A model generated the notes under the pieces. The model saw nothing but the letters and a program-made list of their open reading frames with translations. It did not search any database and was not told the origin of the DNA. A stretch of 64,000 nucleotides of DNA from Pseudocolwellia sp049933045 (GTDB lineage Bacteria; Pseudomonadota; Gammaproteobacteria; Enterobacterales; Alteromonadaceae). The translations under genes and the position numbers were made by a program. The stretch covers positions 1-64,000 of the forward strand of contig NZ_CP187926.1 in NCBI RefSeq assembly GCF_049933045.1, read 5' to 3'. The stretch's first letter is position 1. The number at the start of each line of letters is the position of its first letter. Below, piece by piece: positions 17,364-25,557 of the stretch.

Positions 17364-17824
17364 TTATTCATACGTTGTTTTAAATAACGAATAACTTTAC
17401 CAAGCAGAGGTACATGCTCGTAAATCATAGCACCTACATCAAGAAAGTCGCGTTGATAGATAACTTTGCCATCTTCAGATTTTATATGTGAGTGACCCGT
17501 AACTACGATCATTTTCCCTGAGTTAAGTTTAGGATGCTGATAACACATTTCCCAATAAACAGCGGCTTCATTTGACGTATTCATAATATGGGTAATTTTA
17601 AATGTGCAGGTAAGAACATGAGTGTATAAATTCTCAAAATAGGCAATAAAATCTGCTAAACCCTCTACTTTATGTAAAGGATCTTGGAAAATAATATCTT
17701 CATGATAAATATCTTTTAAAGACACTAAATTACCTTTCGATAGGTTTTGGTAGATCATCTGAAATTTACATAACCAGTGAGGTGTATTAAGGCCATGTAA
17801 TTGACTTGGTTGTAAAACACTCAT
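17360..17824 (-). CDS. SnoaL-like (NTF2-fold) protein, first gene of the operon
   Basis: The 154-residue protein has a SnoaL/NTF2-like fold wording (FQMIYQNLSKGNLVSLKDIYHEDIIFQDPLHKVEGLADFIAYFENLY). The ribosome binding site AGGGAAG lies 7 bases before the ATG. It leads the eight-gene operon running to 11636 and is preceded by the shared ChrR-sigma promoter motif. NTF2-like proteins can be small enzymes or ligand binders; the substrate is unknown. Confidence 0.88.
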   Translation of the reverse strand: MSVLQPSQLHGLNTPHWLCKFQMIYQNLSKGNLVSLKDIYHEDIIFQDPLHKVEGLADFIAYFENLYTHVLTCTFKITHIMNTSNEAAVYWEMCYQHPKLNSGKMIVVTGHSHIKSEDGKVIYQRDFLDVGAMIYEHVPLLGKVIRYLKQRMNK

Positions 17825-17916
17825 TATTACTTCCCTGATGTTTTAGCTTGTCTTCAAAAGCTGGGTTAATGTCGTATGTAATGTTTGTACACGTTTAAAC
17901 GCTACGTTACACATAC

Positions 17917-17944
17917 ATACGAAGCTTAGGCATTTAAAGATCAA
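17917..17944 (-). promoter_or_regulatory. Predicted ECF-sigma (ChrR type) promoter of the eight-gene operon
   Basis: On the minus strand TTGATCTT (17937-17944), 15 bases, then CGTAT (17917-17921). The same two blocks at the same distance stand upstream of the sigma factor gene itself. They resemble the TGATC/CGTA-type promoters reported for R. sphaeroides RpoE. The start codon is about 92 bp downstream. Confidence 0.72.
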
Positions 17945-18070
17945 CTTTTAATCGAAATATTGAAATTTTCACTTCCTTTTATCATTATTTTTTTATGGAG
18001 GTATATTAGTAATAGACATCTTATTTAATATTAACAAGTAATTAGCGTACTTATTAGTATAATTTTTTTC

Positions 18071-19477
18071 TTAACCTTGTTTAAACAGGGCTAATGCATC
18101 TAACCTTGCTGTTTTATGATCAACAATAGCTTCACAATAAATATCGTCTTTTCCTACACTGGCTAAATATTTGTGAGGGAAATGTATTTGTTTTGCAGGA
18201 ACATTACTGAGTTCTGGAAGGTACTTCTTGATAAAGCTGCCATCAGGATCAAACCTTTCGCTTTGTCTGATAGGATTAAATATTCTGAAATAAGGTTGAG
18301 CATCACATCCTGTACTTGCTGCCCATTGCCAGCCACCATTGTTTGCAGGAAAGTCTCCATCAATTAAGTGCTTCATAAAAAATGTTTCACCTAAACGCCA
18401 ATCAATTAATAAGTGCTTTGTTAAAAAGCTAGCTACTACCATGCGTAACCTATTGTGCATCCAACCTGTGGTAATAAGTTGTTTCATTGCAGCATCAACA
18501 AGCGGGTAGCCCGTTTTACCTTCGCACCAAGCCTTGTAATGTTCAGGTGTATTACGCCAAAACAGTCCATCATATTTTTTCTGAAAGTTTTGATGTTTAC
18601 AAAGATGTGGAAAATGAAAAATAAGATGTTTGTAAAAATCACGCCATGCCAATTCATTAAGCCAACAAAATACATCAGCTTTTGGGTTTTCTAATATATG
18701 AGGATATTTTTTTAGCACATTAAACAACAAAACTTTAGGACTAATCGCGCCTATAGCTAAATAAGGAGATAAGCCGGAAGTGCCTTTTAAAGCAGGGAAG
18801 TCTCGATACTCTTTGTATTCACCATGTTTTTTTTCTAAGAAGCTTGGTATTACTTTTTCATAAACTTCTGAAGATAAAGGCCACTTTTTAGAGCATGTTT
18901 TGGGTGTGTTTAACGTGATTTTTTCTGGCGTAACTGATTTGTTTTTTGTTGCGTTTACTGCTGTTGGTGGCTGACTCATGTTTAAAGCATTTTGAGTAAG
19001 ATAATTCGCCCAATTATTTTTAAAAGGCGTAAAAACTTTATACATTTCGCCATCACCATTAAGTACTTTGCCTTTACTCACAATAACGTCTGCCTCAAAC
19101 AGATAAAATGAGGTATTTGTAGTCTTAAGTGCTTGGCGTATTTTTTTGTCTCTATTTCGTTCGTTTATTTCAACTTCACTATTAGCATAAATATTATCGA
19201 TTTTATTGGCTTGGCAATAAGATAATAATTGCTCCGCTTGATCGTTAAAATCAGTGCCTTCTATATGTTCTAACTCTATGCCTAACTCTAACAATTGTTC
19301 TGCTAATAAATTTAAATGACGTTCAATAAAATCTGCTTGAATGGGGGCCATATGATGCTGTTGCCATTGAGCAGGCGTTGAAATGTAAATTGCTTTACAG
19401 TTGCCGTTTTCAGTTGCGTTAGTAAGTGCAGGGTTATCATAAATACGTAAATCTTTTCTAAACCAAATTAGATCCAT
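18071..19477 (-). CDS. phr: Deoxyribodipyrimidine photolyase (cryptochrome/photolyase family)
   Basis: The 468-residue flavoprotein would use blue light to split cyclobutane pyrimidine dimers. The N-terminal alpha/beta antenna domain begins MDLIWFRKDLRIYDNPAL. The FAD-binding helical domain carries SGLSPYLAIGAISP, CWLNELAWRDFYKH, GKTGYPLVDAAMKQL, GWMHNRLRMVVASFL and the C-terminal DGDFPANNGGWQWAASTGCDAQPYFRIFNP. It lies upstream of the light-stress operon, and phr genes belong to ChrR-sigma regulons elsewhere, but I did not find the shared promoter motif before this gene. Confidence 0.95.
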   Translation of the reverse strand: MDLIWFRKDLRIYDNPALTNATENGNCKAIYISTPAQWQQHHMAPIQADFIERHLNLLAEQLLELGIELEHIEGTDFNDQAEQLLSYCQANKIDNIYANSEVEINERNRDKKIRQALKTTNTSFYLFEADVIVSKGKVLNGDGEMYKVFTPFKNNWANYLTQNALNMSQPPTAVNATKNKSVTPEKITLNTPKTCSKKWPLSSEVYEKVIPSFLEKKHGEYKEYRDFPALKGTSGLSPYLAIGAISPKVLLFNVLKKYPHILENPKADVFCWLNELAWRDFYKHLIFHFPHLCKHQNFQKKYDGLFWRNTPEHYKAWCEGKTGYPLVDAAMKQLITTGWMHNRLRMVVASFLTKHLLIDWRLGETFFMKHLIDGDFPANNGGWQWAASTGCDAQPYFRIFNPIRQSERFDPDGSFIKKYLPELSNVPAKQIHFPHKYLASVGKDDIYCEAIVDHKTARLDALALFKQG

Positions 19478-19833
19478 GAGGCATGCCTATAGTTAACTTA
19501 ATATATTTACTTTTTACGTTTGCAGTAAAAAACATATTCCGAGGAGTTATAAAAACATTATTAGTGGCTATTGTTTTTATATCGCGGTACTTTTAATTGT
19601 GCTTGTCTCAAAAGGGTATAAGTGATGTTACTCAGATAGAATAATTATAAGTTAAAAAATCACTTGAGAAGAATTCACAAATACCTCTTTCATTTATCTA
19701 CATTACGAAAATATATAATAATAAGATCAGTATATTATTAAATATTTTTGATGTTTAATTGTTTGGAGGGTAAATCGTGGTTAAGCAATACGGACATTTT
19801 TAATCAAACAACTAGTTTAATAAATGAGTCCAT
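19478..19833. other. Divergent intergenic region between phr and the chemoreceptor gene
   Basis: The stretch is AT-rich, with no clear hairpin terminator. It contains a short in-frame leader ORF for the chemoreceptor: GGAGG at 19765-19769 and GTG at 19777, stopping after eight codons at 19801-19803. No ChrR-sigma-type promoter was found. Confidence 0.5.
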
Positions 19834-21132
19834 ATGTTTAATCGAAAAATTAAAGAAGAACTAAAAAATAGCAATGAGCAACTAATTGAATCGCAATCAG
19901 TTATTGAAGCTATAAAAAATAGTGTAGCAACTATCGAATTCACCCCTCAGGGAAATATCCTTGATACTAACGATCTATTCCTTTCTGTTGCAGGTTATTC
20001 AAAATCCGAAGTCTTAGGTAAACACCATTCTGTAATGTGTGATGATAGCTACACTTCAGGTCGTTCTTATCAAATGTTTTGGGAGAGTCTTCGCTCAGGT
20101 AAACCTAATAAAGGTACGTTTGAACGACGCAATAAAAATGGCGATATCCTCTGGCTTGAAGCCACTTATTTTCCTATTACTGTTGATAATAAAGTAGTAA
20201 AAATAATGAAGATTGCTGCCGATGTTACTCAAAAGAAAATTGAATCTTTAGCAAAAGAACAAGTGCTTGATTCTTTAAATAAATCACAAGCAATTATAGA
20301 GTTCACACCTGAAGGAAACATTCTAGAAGCGAATGAAAACTTTACTCAAACAGTTAAATATAATTTAAATGAAATTGTTGGTAAGCATCATAGAATATTT
20401 TGTGAAGATAAATTCTATAGAGAAAATCCAGAGTTTTGGAAAGACTTACAACAAGGTCAATTTAAAGGCGGTCAGTTTTTAAGAAAGGATAAATATGGCG
20501 CTTCAATTTGGCTTGAAGCAACGTATAATCCGATAATGGATAGCAACGGAAAAGTTATCAAAGTTATTAAGTTTGCACGTGATATTACTAAAAACATTGA
20601 AAAAGAATGTGCTGTGCGCGAAGCCTCTAATATGGCAAATAGCACTTCGATTGAAACGGTAAAAATTACAAATCATGCTGCTAAATTGTTAGATTCGTCG
20701 GTGCAGCTTTCAAACGATGTTTCTGAAAAAGCTAAGATCACTACGGCACAAATATCTAAACTGAGCGAACAAGCAGATAGTATTCAAGCGATTGTATTAA
20801 CCATTAAAAGTATTGCTGACCAAACCAATTTATTAGCGTTAAATGCAGCTATTGAAGCAGCAAGAGCGGGTGAACAAGGACGTGGTTTTGCTGTCGTTGC
20901 TGATGAAGTTCGTCAACTTGCTTTACGTACTAGCCAATCAACTAGCGAGATTGAATCGGTTGTACTGAATAACCAATCCATTACTATAAGCGTACAAGAA
21001 GGTATGCATTCTGTGTCTGACTTTGTTGAAAAAGGTCGAGTTCAAATGTCTGAAGTTTCTGAGGTGATGGAAGAAATTAAAATAGGTGCGGCTAATATAT
21101 CTAATACCGTATCGGCTTTATCTCAAAACTAA
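19834..21132 (+). CDS. Soluble PAS-PAS methyl-accepting chemotaxis protein (BdlA-like)
   Basis: The 432-residue protein has no membrane helix. A short coiled coil leads to two PAS domains (about 25-140 and 147-262, with the repeated wording EFTPxGNILxxN and GKHHxxxC), then a compact signalling hairpin with the conserved tip QTNLLALNAAIEAARAGEQGRGFAVVADEVRQLA. Size and layout match BdlA, the biofilm-dispersal protein of Pseudomonas aeruginosa, and other cytoplasmic energy or redox receptors. A cytoplasmic cue via PAS-bound haem or FAD is plausible. No good Shine-Dalgarno precedes this ATG. Confidence 0.92.
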   Translation: MFNRKIKEELKNSNEQLIESQSVIEAIKNSVATIEFTPQGNILDTNDLFLSVAGYSKSEVLGKHHSVMCDDSYTSGRSYQMFWESLRSGKPNKGTFERRNKNGDILWLEATYFPITVDNKVVKIMKIAADVTQKKIESLAKEQVLDSLNKSQAIIEFTPEGNILEANENFTQTVKYNLNEIVGKHHRIFCEDKFYRENPEFWKDLQQGQFKGGQFLRKDKYGASIWLEATYNPIMDSNGKVIKVIKFARDITKNIEKECAVREASNMANSTSIETVKITNHAAKLLDSSVQLSNDVSEKAKITTAQISKLSEQADSIQAIVLTIKSIADQTNLLALNAAIEAARAGEQGRGFAVVADEVRQLALRTSQSTSEIESVVLNNQSITISVQEGMHSVSDFVEKGRVQMSEVSEVMEEIKIGAANISNTVSALSQN

Positions 21133-21155
21133 AATAAGAAAATAGAATAATTTGA

Positions 21156-21187
21156 AACGGTTAACTTTTAGGAGTTAACCGTTTTTT
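21156..21187 (+). terminator. Intrinsic terminator after the chemoreceptor gene
   Basis: AACGGTTAACT, a 6-nt loop, AGTTAACCGTT, then six T; an 11-bp perfect stem 24 bp after the stop codon. The next gene is on the opposite strand. Confidence 0.85.
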
Positions 21188-21234
21188 GTTACATATGAAG
21201 AACGTTTATGTTTCAGTTAATGGAAAATAAATAA

Positions 21235-22188
21235 CTAAAAACCATACCTTAATTTCAATTCAGCAGGGTAAGGAGATAAATAAACTTGTGCTGATAAATA
21301 CTCTTCTGTGTGTTCCCTTAAATAATGGTTAATTAAAGTAAGCGGTACTAATAAAGGTAAAATGCCTTCTCGGTATTGATTAATGTTTTCTACTAACTCT
21401 TGTTTTTGAGGTGGAGTTAAGTACTTCTTAAAATAGCCTTGTAAGTGCATTAAAGTATTACTGTGGCTCTTTCTGTTTGAAAGCTTTTTCAAAGCTGTCA
21501 TTAAACCTAAAATATATAAGTCAGCCTGTTCTTCTAGCGGTAAATCTGCTCTCGCTAAAAGTTGACCTAATTCTTTATAGCTTTGCACATGATGACTCAT
21601 GACTAAGTATTTATGTTCGCTATGAAAGGTAATTAACTTATGTTTTGTTAAACCTGAAGCTAGCATGTCTTGCCAGTGACGATATGTAAAAATACGTATG
21701 ATGAAGTTTTCTCGTAATGGAATATCATTTAAACGACCATTTTCTTCACAAGGTAAAAGTGGGTTAGCTTTCATCACTTCTCTAGCGAAAAATCCCACAC
21801 CATCATGTTTACAACCTTTACCATGATCGTAATATACCTTTACTCTTTCCATGCCACAGCTAGGGCTTTTTTGACAAAAGATGAAACCGCTTAGGTCGCC
21901 AAATTTTTGTGCTGTTTTTTGTCCATACTCTGTTAATGCTTTAGTAACATCGCCTGATCCATCAGGTTGACTGACGTGGATAATGTCATCTTTAAGTATT
22001 TGTCTAATCGTTGGGCGAGGAATAGGTAATCCAATAGCAACTTCAGGGCAAAAGGTTTTGTAGTCCACATGTTTACTTAACTCTGACATACAAAAGTCAG
22101 ACTTTTTGTGACCTGTATCATATCGAACAGGTTCGCCATGTACACAGGCGCTCATTCCGATTATAGGCTTGCTAAGTGTTTCTTTCAT
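21235..22188 (-). CDS. DUF523-DUF1722 fusion protein (YbgA-like)
   Basis: The 317-residue protein has an N-terminal DUF523 domain with conserved cysteines (SACVHGEPVRYD, FCPEVAIGLPIPRP, CQKSPSCGMERV) that probably hold an iron-sulfur cluster as in thiouracil desulfurase TudS, and a C-terminal DUF1722 domain (from about 190, KHKLITFHSEHKYLVMSHHVQSYKELG). The cellular substrate of these fusions is unknown. They are often linked to photolyase genes, and that link is kept here. AAGGA precedes the start codon. Confidence 0.88.
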   Translation of the reverse strand: MKETLSKPIIGMSACVHGEPVRYDTGHKKSDFCMSELSKHVDYKTFCPEVAIGLPIPRPTIRQILKDDIIHVSQPDGSGDVTKALTEYGQKTAQKFGDLSGFIFCQKSPSCGMERVKVYYDHGKGCKHDGVGFFAREVMKANPLLPCEENGRLNDIPLRENFIIRIFTYRHWQDMLASGLTKHKLITFHSEHKYLVMSHHVQSYKELGQLLARADLPLEEQADLYILGLMTALKKLSNRKSHSNTLMHLQGYFKKYLTPPQKQELVENINQYREGILPLLVPLTLINHYLREHTEEYLSAQVYLSPYPAELKLRYGF

Positions 22189-22333
22189 TGTAAATCCTTA
22201 TGCTAGGCGCCAAGCGCTATATACTAATATATAGCTGCTCTATGATTAGTTAGCTAATTTGAGATGAAGTTATCTCTATATTGATGATTGAAATATCAAT
22301 AATAAATAAGAATGAGTTAAATAATTAAAGGGG

Positions 22334-22392
22334 GTTAGCTATTTATCAATATTTGTCAGTTTGAATAAAACCAATATTGATGAATAGCTAAC
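22334..22392. repeat. 20-bp inverted repeat (hairpin) between chrR and the DUF523 gene
   Basis: The arms at 22334-22353 and 22373-22392 (GTTAGCTATT... and ...AATAGCTAAC) match at 19 of 20 positions around a 19-nt loop. It begins 19 bp past the chrR stop on the minus strand and is followed there by CCCCCTTTAATTATT, so it may act as a weak terminator or mRNA-stabilising hairpin. Confidence 0.7.
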
Positions 22393-22411
22393 GTAAAGCG
22401 ACTCGTATGCG

Positions 22412-23104
22412 TTAATAAATAAACATACCGATAGGATTAAGTAGTTTGCTTAAACCTTGAGTAAACTGAAGCGCGTCGTCTGCAACGGTGTAACACAAAC
22501 AACCTTCTTTAGTATGAGGTGTGTGTGTGTCTTTATCGGTTAACCAAATAAAGTCACCTTTAACATAAGTACCTTTTTCATCTTCAAAGGTACCTTCTAA
22601 CAATAATGTTAGCTCAAAACCTTTATGAGTATGTGAGGGGACGCCGCCATCTTTGTCTATGTGCAATAAACTTGTATGCAGTGAACCTTCATTTAAGTCG
22701 ATGCGTGCTCGGCTCAATTTACCTAGTTTTTGCCAACCCATCATAGACATAGATCTAAGAGCTGTAGGTAATGGGTAAGTTGTACCTTTAATTTCTATAT
22801 CTAAAGGTTCTTGGGTAATCATTTCACTGATAGAATTATCTTCCATGATGGATTTCATCATGAGGTCAAAGGTACTGTCATTACTAACCGCTTTGTCAGT
22901 GATTACTTTTCCAGAAAGACTATTGTAAATACTTGCATCTTCAGAAAATGTATTCGCTGCAGCTTCTTCAGTAATACGCTCAATGTTTTTAGCGCATATT
23001 TCACACATTTCAGCATGAACTGCAATACCAGCACTTAACGAAGCGGGCAATACACCTTCAACAAAGGCATTAAGGAGTTCGTATTGCGGATGATGAGTGA
23101 TCAT
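22412..23104 (-). CDS. chrR: ChrR-type zinc anti-sigma factor with cupin domain
   Basis: The 230-residue protein has the zinc anti-sigma domain (H5, H30, C34, C37; HxxxCxxC in HAEMCEIC) and a C-terminal cupin domain with likely metal ligands H158, H160, E164 and H194. The spacing of both ligand sets equals that of R. sphaeroides ChrR. There the N-terminal domain holds the sigma factor and the cupin domain is needed for the response to singlet oxygen. The start overlaps the sigma gene by 4 bp, so both are made together. Confidence 0.94.
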   Translation of the reverse strand: MITHHPQYELLNAFVEGVLPASLSAGIAVHAEMCEICAKNIERITEEAAANTFSEDASIYNSLSGKVITDKAVSNDSTFDLMMKSIMEDNSISEMITQEPLDIEIKGTTYPLPTALRSMSMMGWQKLGKLSRARIDLNEGSLHTSLLHIDKDGGVPSHTHKGFELTLLLEGTFEDEKGTYVKGDFIWLTDKDTHTPHTKEGCLCYTVADDALQFTQGLSKLLNPIGMFIY

Positions 23105-23664
23105 TTCGATTCTCCTAACTGTTGTTTTAGTTTAATAAGCGCTAACCTTAACCTAGACTTTACTGTGCCTAACGGAATAGAAAGTTTAGTGGCGAGCTGC
23201 TCTTGAGACATCTCTTCAAAATATAAACCTTTCACCACTTCTTTTTGTGGATCAGGCAAAACATTAATATGTTTGAGAAGAGTAGAGTTCATCAAATGGT
23301 CGTCAAAAACATCATCTTCTACAAGTTGAGCTTCAGCCATAGGCCAAATATCTTCACTTAATGTGTCTTCACGGTTTGATTTAACTTTGCGTAACATGTC
23401 AAACGACAAGTTACGCATTATGCTATACACCCAAGTTGTTGCTTCACCTTTATCTCCATCGAAAAGGTGAGCTTTACGCCATATATTTGTCATGGTTTCT
23501 TGAAGTAATTCATTGGCTGCGCTTTCGGTATTAAGTTTTTGTATACCAAATCGAATGATTTTAGGCGCAAACCAAGAGAATAAAGCCGTAAATGCGCTTT
23601 TATCTCTGTCAGTTGCTATATCGTATAGCCAACTTTTTAGCTGTTGTTGTTCATTAGAATTCAT
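23101..23664 (-). CDS. rpoE: ECF sigma factor partnered with ChrR (RpoE-like)
   Basis: The start is set at 23664 (MNSNEQQQLKSWLYDIA). The frame extends 20 codons further, but that part lacks family wording. The 187-residue protein has region 2 (LLQETMTNIWRKAHLFDGDKGEATTWVYSIMRNLSFDMLR) and region 4 (LPDPQKEVVKGLYFEEMSQEQLATKLSIPLGTVKSRLRLALIKLKQQL). It should direct polymerase to light and singlet-oxygen genes when released from ChrR. The promoter motif before it is shared with the eight-gene operon, so autoregulation is likely. It is not the envelope-stress RpoE, whose genes are not in this window. Confidence 0.93.
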   Translation of the reverse strand: MNSNEQQQLKSWLYDIATDRDKSAFTALFSWFAPKIIRFGIQKLNTESAANELLQETMTNIWRKAHLFDGDKGEATTWVYSIMRNLSFDMLRKVKSNREDTLSEDIWPMAEAQLVEDDVFDDHLMNSTLLKHINVLPDPQKEVVKGLYFEEMSQEQLATKLSIPLGTVKSRLRLALIKLKQQLGESK

Positions 23665-23763
23665 TGTTGAATTTCTTATAATGATTTCAGTTGGTGCTGA
23701 ATTATATGTCCAAGGTATATACATAATATAACAATTAACAGTGAATTAGGTGACTCTTATTAA

Positions 23764-23794
23764 CCTATACGGTGAGATATAAATTTAAGATCAA
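23764..23794 (-). promoter_or_regulatory. Predicted autoregulated ECF-sigma promoter of the sigma/chrR operon
   Basis: On the minus strand TTGATCTT (23787-23794), 15 bases, then CGTATAGG (23764-23771). It is identical in both blocks and spacing to the motif before the operon at 17824. The distance to the chosen start codon is about 100 bp. Confidence 0.72.
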
Positions 23795-24153
23795 TAATAT
23801 TTCAAAATAATGTTATTAAAGAATCATGTTGTGAATATTGCGGTGGAATGAAGATCTTATCTTTAATGATTAGCTATAGCCTTTGAATATGAGTAGGAGT
23901 GAAGGAGTGAAGGAGTGGCTTAACGATTAATCTTCTTGAAGTGAGGCATCATAATAATGAGAATAGTGTGCAGTATAACCTGTCTCTCGTATGAAATTAT
24001 TACCATTCGAACTGGCTCAAACATTCTTGTGTAATTTAAATTAACAGTTAGTTATCCTATATTTATGCATATAATCTCAAGGAGATATCTATTATTAGAT
24101 TTTGAGATTATAATAAGGCGTCTTTTATAATCAGAAAAAACCATAGAGCTAAT
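23795..24153. other. Intergenic region upstream of argR
   Basis: Three near-perfect direct repeats of GGAGTGAA lie at about 23892-23915. No terminator or clear ARG box was found. The stretch ATTTATGCATATAAT near 24060 faintly resembles an ARG box but is not convincing. Confidence 0.35.
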
Positions 24154-24624
24154 ATGCTAAGCACCCGTAAAAAAAATGAGTCTGTATTAATTCAAATATT
24201 TAAAGGTTTGTTGAAAGATCAGCGTTATGGTTCTCAAAGTCAATTAGCTGAAGCACTTGCACAACATGGCTATGAGAATATGTCTCAAGCTAAAATTTCT
24301 CGTCTGTTATCTAAATTAGGTGCAGTTAAAATGAGAAATGCGTCAAGTCAGGTGGTTTATATTTTACCTGATGAGCTAGCAGTACCTAGAACTAAACAAG
24401 CGATTCAGTCTGTTGTTATAAGTGTTAAACATAATGGCATGCAGATTATTGTGAAAACAGGTATTGGTGGAGCACCGTTAATTTCTAGAATGTTAGATAG
24501 CATGGGTGAGTCAGCAGGTATTTTAGGCACATTAGCTGGCGACGATACTATTTTTATTGCTCCTGCCAATGTAGATAATATTGAACAAATAACAAATGAC
24601 ATAAAACAAATATTAGATATGTAA
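24154..24624 (+). CDS. argR: Arginine repressor ArgR
   Basis: At 156 residues it has normal length for the family. The N-terminal winged helix (LIQIFKGLLKDQRYGSQSQLAEAL, then SQAKISRLLSKLGAVKMRN) would bind ARG boxes. The C-terminal domain carries GTLAGDDTIFIAPAN, the conserved trimer/arginine-binding motif. In E. coli argR lies beside mdh; here it stands alone before ndk. It probably represses arginine biosynthesis and may regulate itself. Confidence 0.95.
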   Translation: MLSTRKKNESVLIQIFKGLLKDQRYGSQSQLAEALAQHGYENMSQAKISRLLSKLGAVKMRNASSQVVYILPDELAVPRTKQAIQSVVISVKHNGMQIIVKTGIGGAPLISRMLDSMGESAGILGTLAGDDTIFIAPANVDNIEQITNDIKQILDM

Positions 24625-24832
24625 GCGAACTGATGCTTTTGTTGTTTACTTAATCCACTTTAGAACAAACTTTATCTATAGTTAATTGCGTATATTTTAA
24701 CAATTCCTCAATCATAATAGCGTCTTAGTAAATTAAGTCATTTTTCTCTTCTGATAGTGTTAGTTTTTTTATTGTAATTCGTCTATAATCTCGCGCAAAA
24801 TTTATACTTACTAAAATCTTATAAGGGCTATC

Positions 24833-25264
24833 ATGGCTATCGAACGTACTTTTTCAATTGTAAAACCTGATGCAGTAGCTAAAAATGTTATTGGTCAAAT
24901 CTATAACCGTTTTGAAACTGCTGGTTTAAAAATCGTTGCTTCAAAAATGGTTCACCTAAGCAAAGAAAAAGCTGAAGGTTTTTACGCTGAACACAGTGAA
25001 CGTCCATTTTTTGGCGCACTTGTTGAATTCATGACATCTGGTCCAGTTATGGTTCAAGTGTTAGAAGGCGAAAACGCGGTATTAAAAAACCGTGAAATCA
25101 TGGGTGCTACTAACCCAGCTGAAGCATTAGCAGGTACTTTACGTGCAGACTACGCTGATTCAATTGATGAAAACGCTTGTCACGGTTCAGATGCTTTAGA
25201 ATCTGCAGCTCGTGAGATTGCTTACTTTTTCGCTGACGATGAAGTTTGTTCACGTACGCGTTAA
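24833..25264 (+). CDS. ndk: Nucleoside-diphosphate kinase
   Basis: The 143-residue protein transfers the gamma phosphate between nucleoside triphosphates and diphosphates through a phosphohistidine. The active-site block is NACHGSDALESA, with the catalytic His at about residue 117; ERTFSIVKPDAV opens the chain and RADYADS precedes the active site. A good AAGGGC lies before the ATG and a TATAAT-like box ends about 45 bp upstream. Confidence 0.98.
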   Translation: MAIERTFSIVKPDAVAKNVIGQIYNRFETAGLKIVASKMVHLSKEKAEGFYAEHSERPFFGALVEFMTSGPVMVQVLEGENAVLKNREIMGATNPAEALAGTLRADYADSIDENACHGSDALESAAREIAYFFADDEVCSRTR

Positions 25265-25309
25265 TATTGGCTGTTACGTTAAGTAGCAAATAATATAAAA
25301 GTATCAAGA

Positions 25310-25346
25310 AAGGATTTTACTGAATATTCGGTAAAATCCTTTTGTT
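25310..25346 (+). terminator. Intrinsic terminator after ndk
   Basis: AAGGATTTTAC, a loop TGAATATTCG, then GTAAAATCCTT and TTGTTTT; an 11-bp perfect stem 45 bp after the stop codon. Confidence 0.88.
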
Positions 25347-25557
25347 TTAAATAGCGATTAGCTTTTTATTAGTAATGTGAATGCTATTCTTAAGATTTTA
25401 ATATTGAGTCTTTTTTCTTAGAATGCTCAATATTACGATTTTATCGTTATATCTACCCTATTAAATATTGGGATAGGTATTAAACCTTATGAAATATTCC
25501 TCTTAATCAAAGATGAGTATTTCACCTATTTAAATGTGTTTTCGAGATTTGTTTATC

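Noticed and set aside
23101..23664. This ECF sigma factor as the driver of the small RNA array.
   Set aside because: Its partner is ChrR and its promoter motif (TTGATCTT-N15-CGTAT) is different from GAACTA-N16-TCTGA, which fits the envelope-stress RpoE class.
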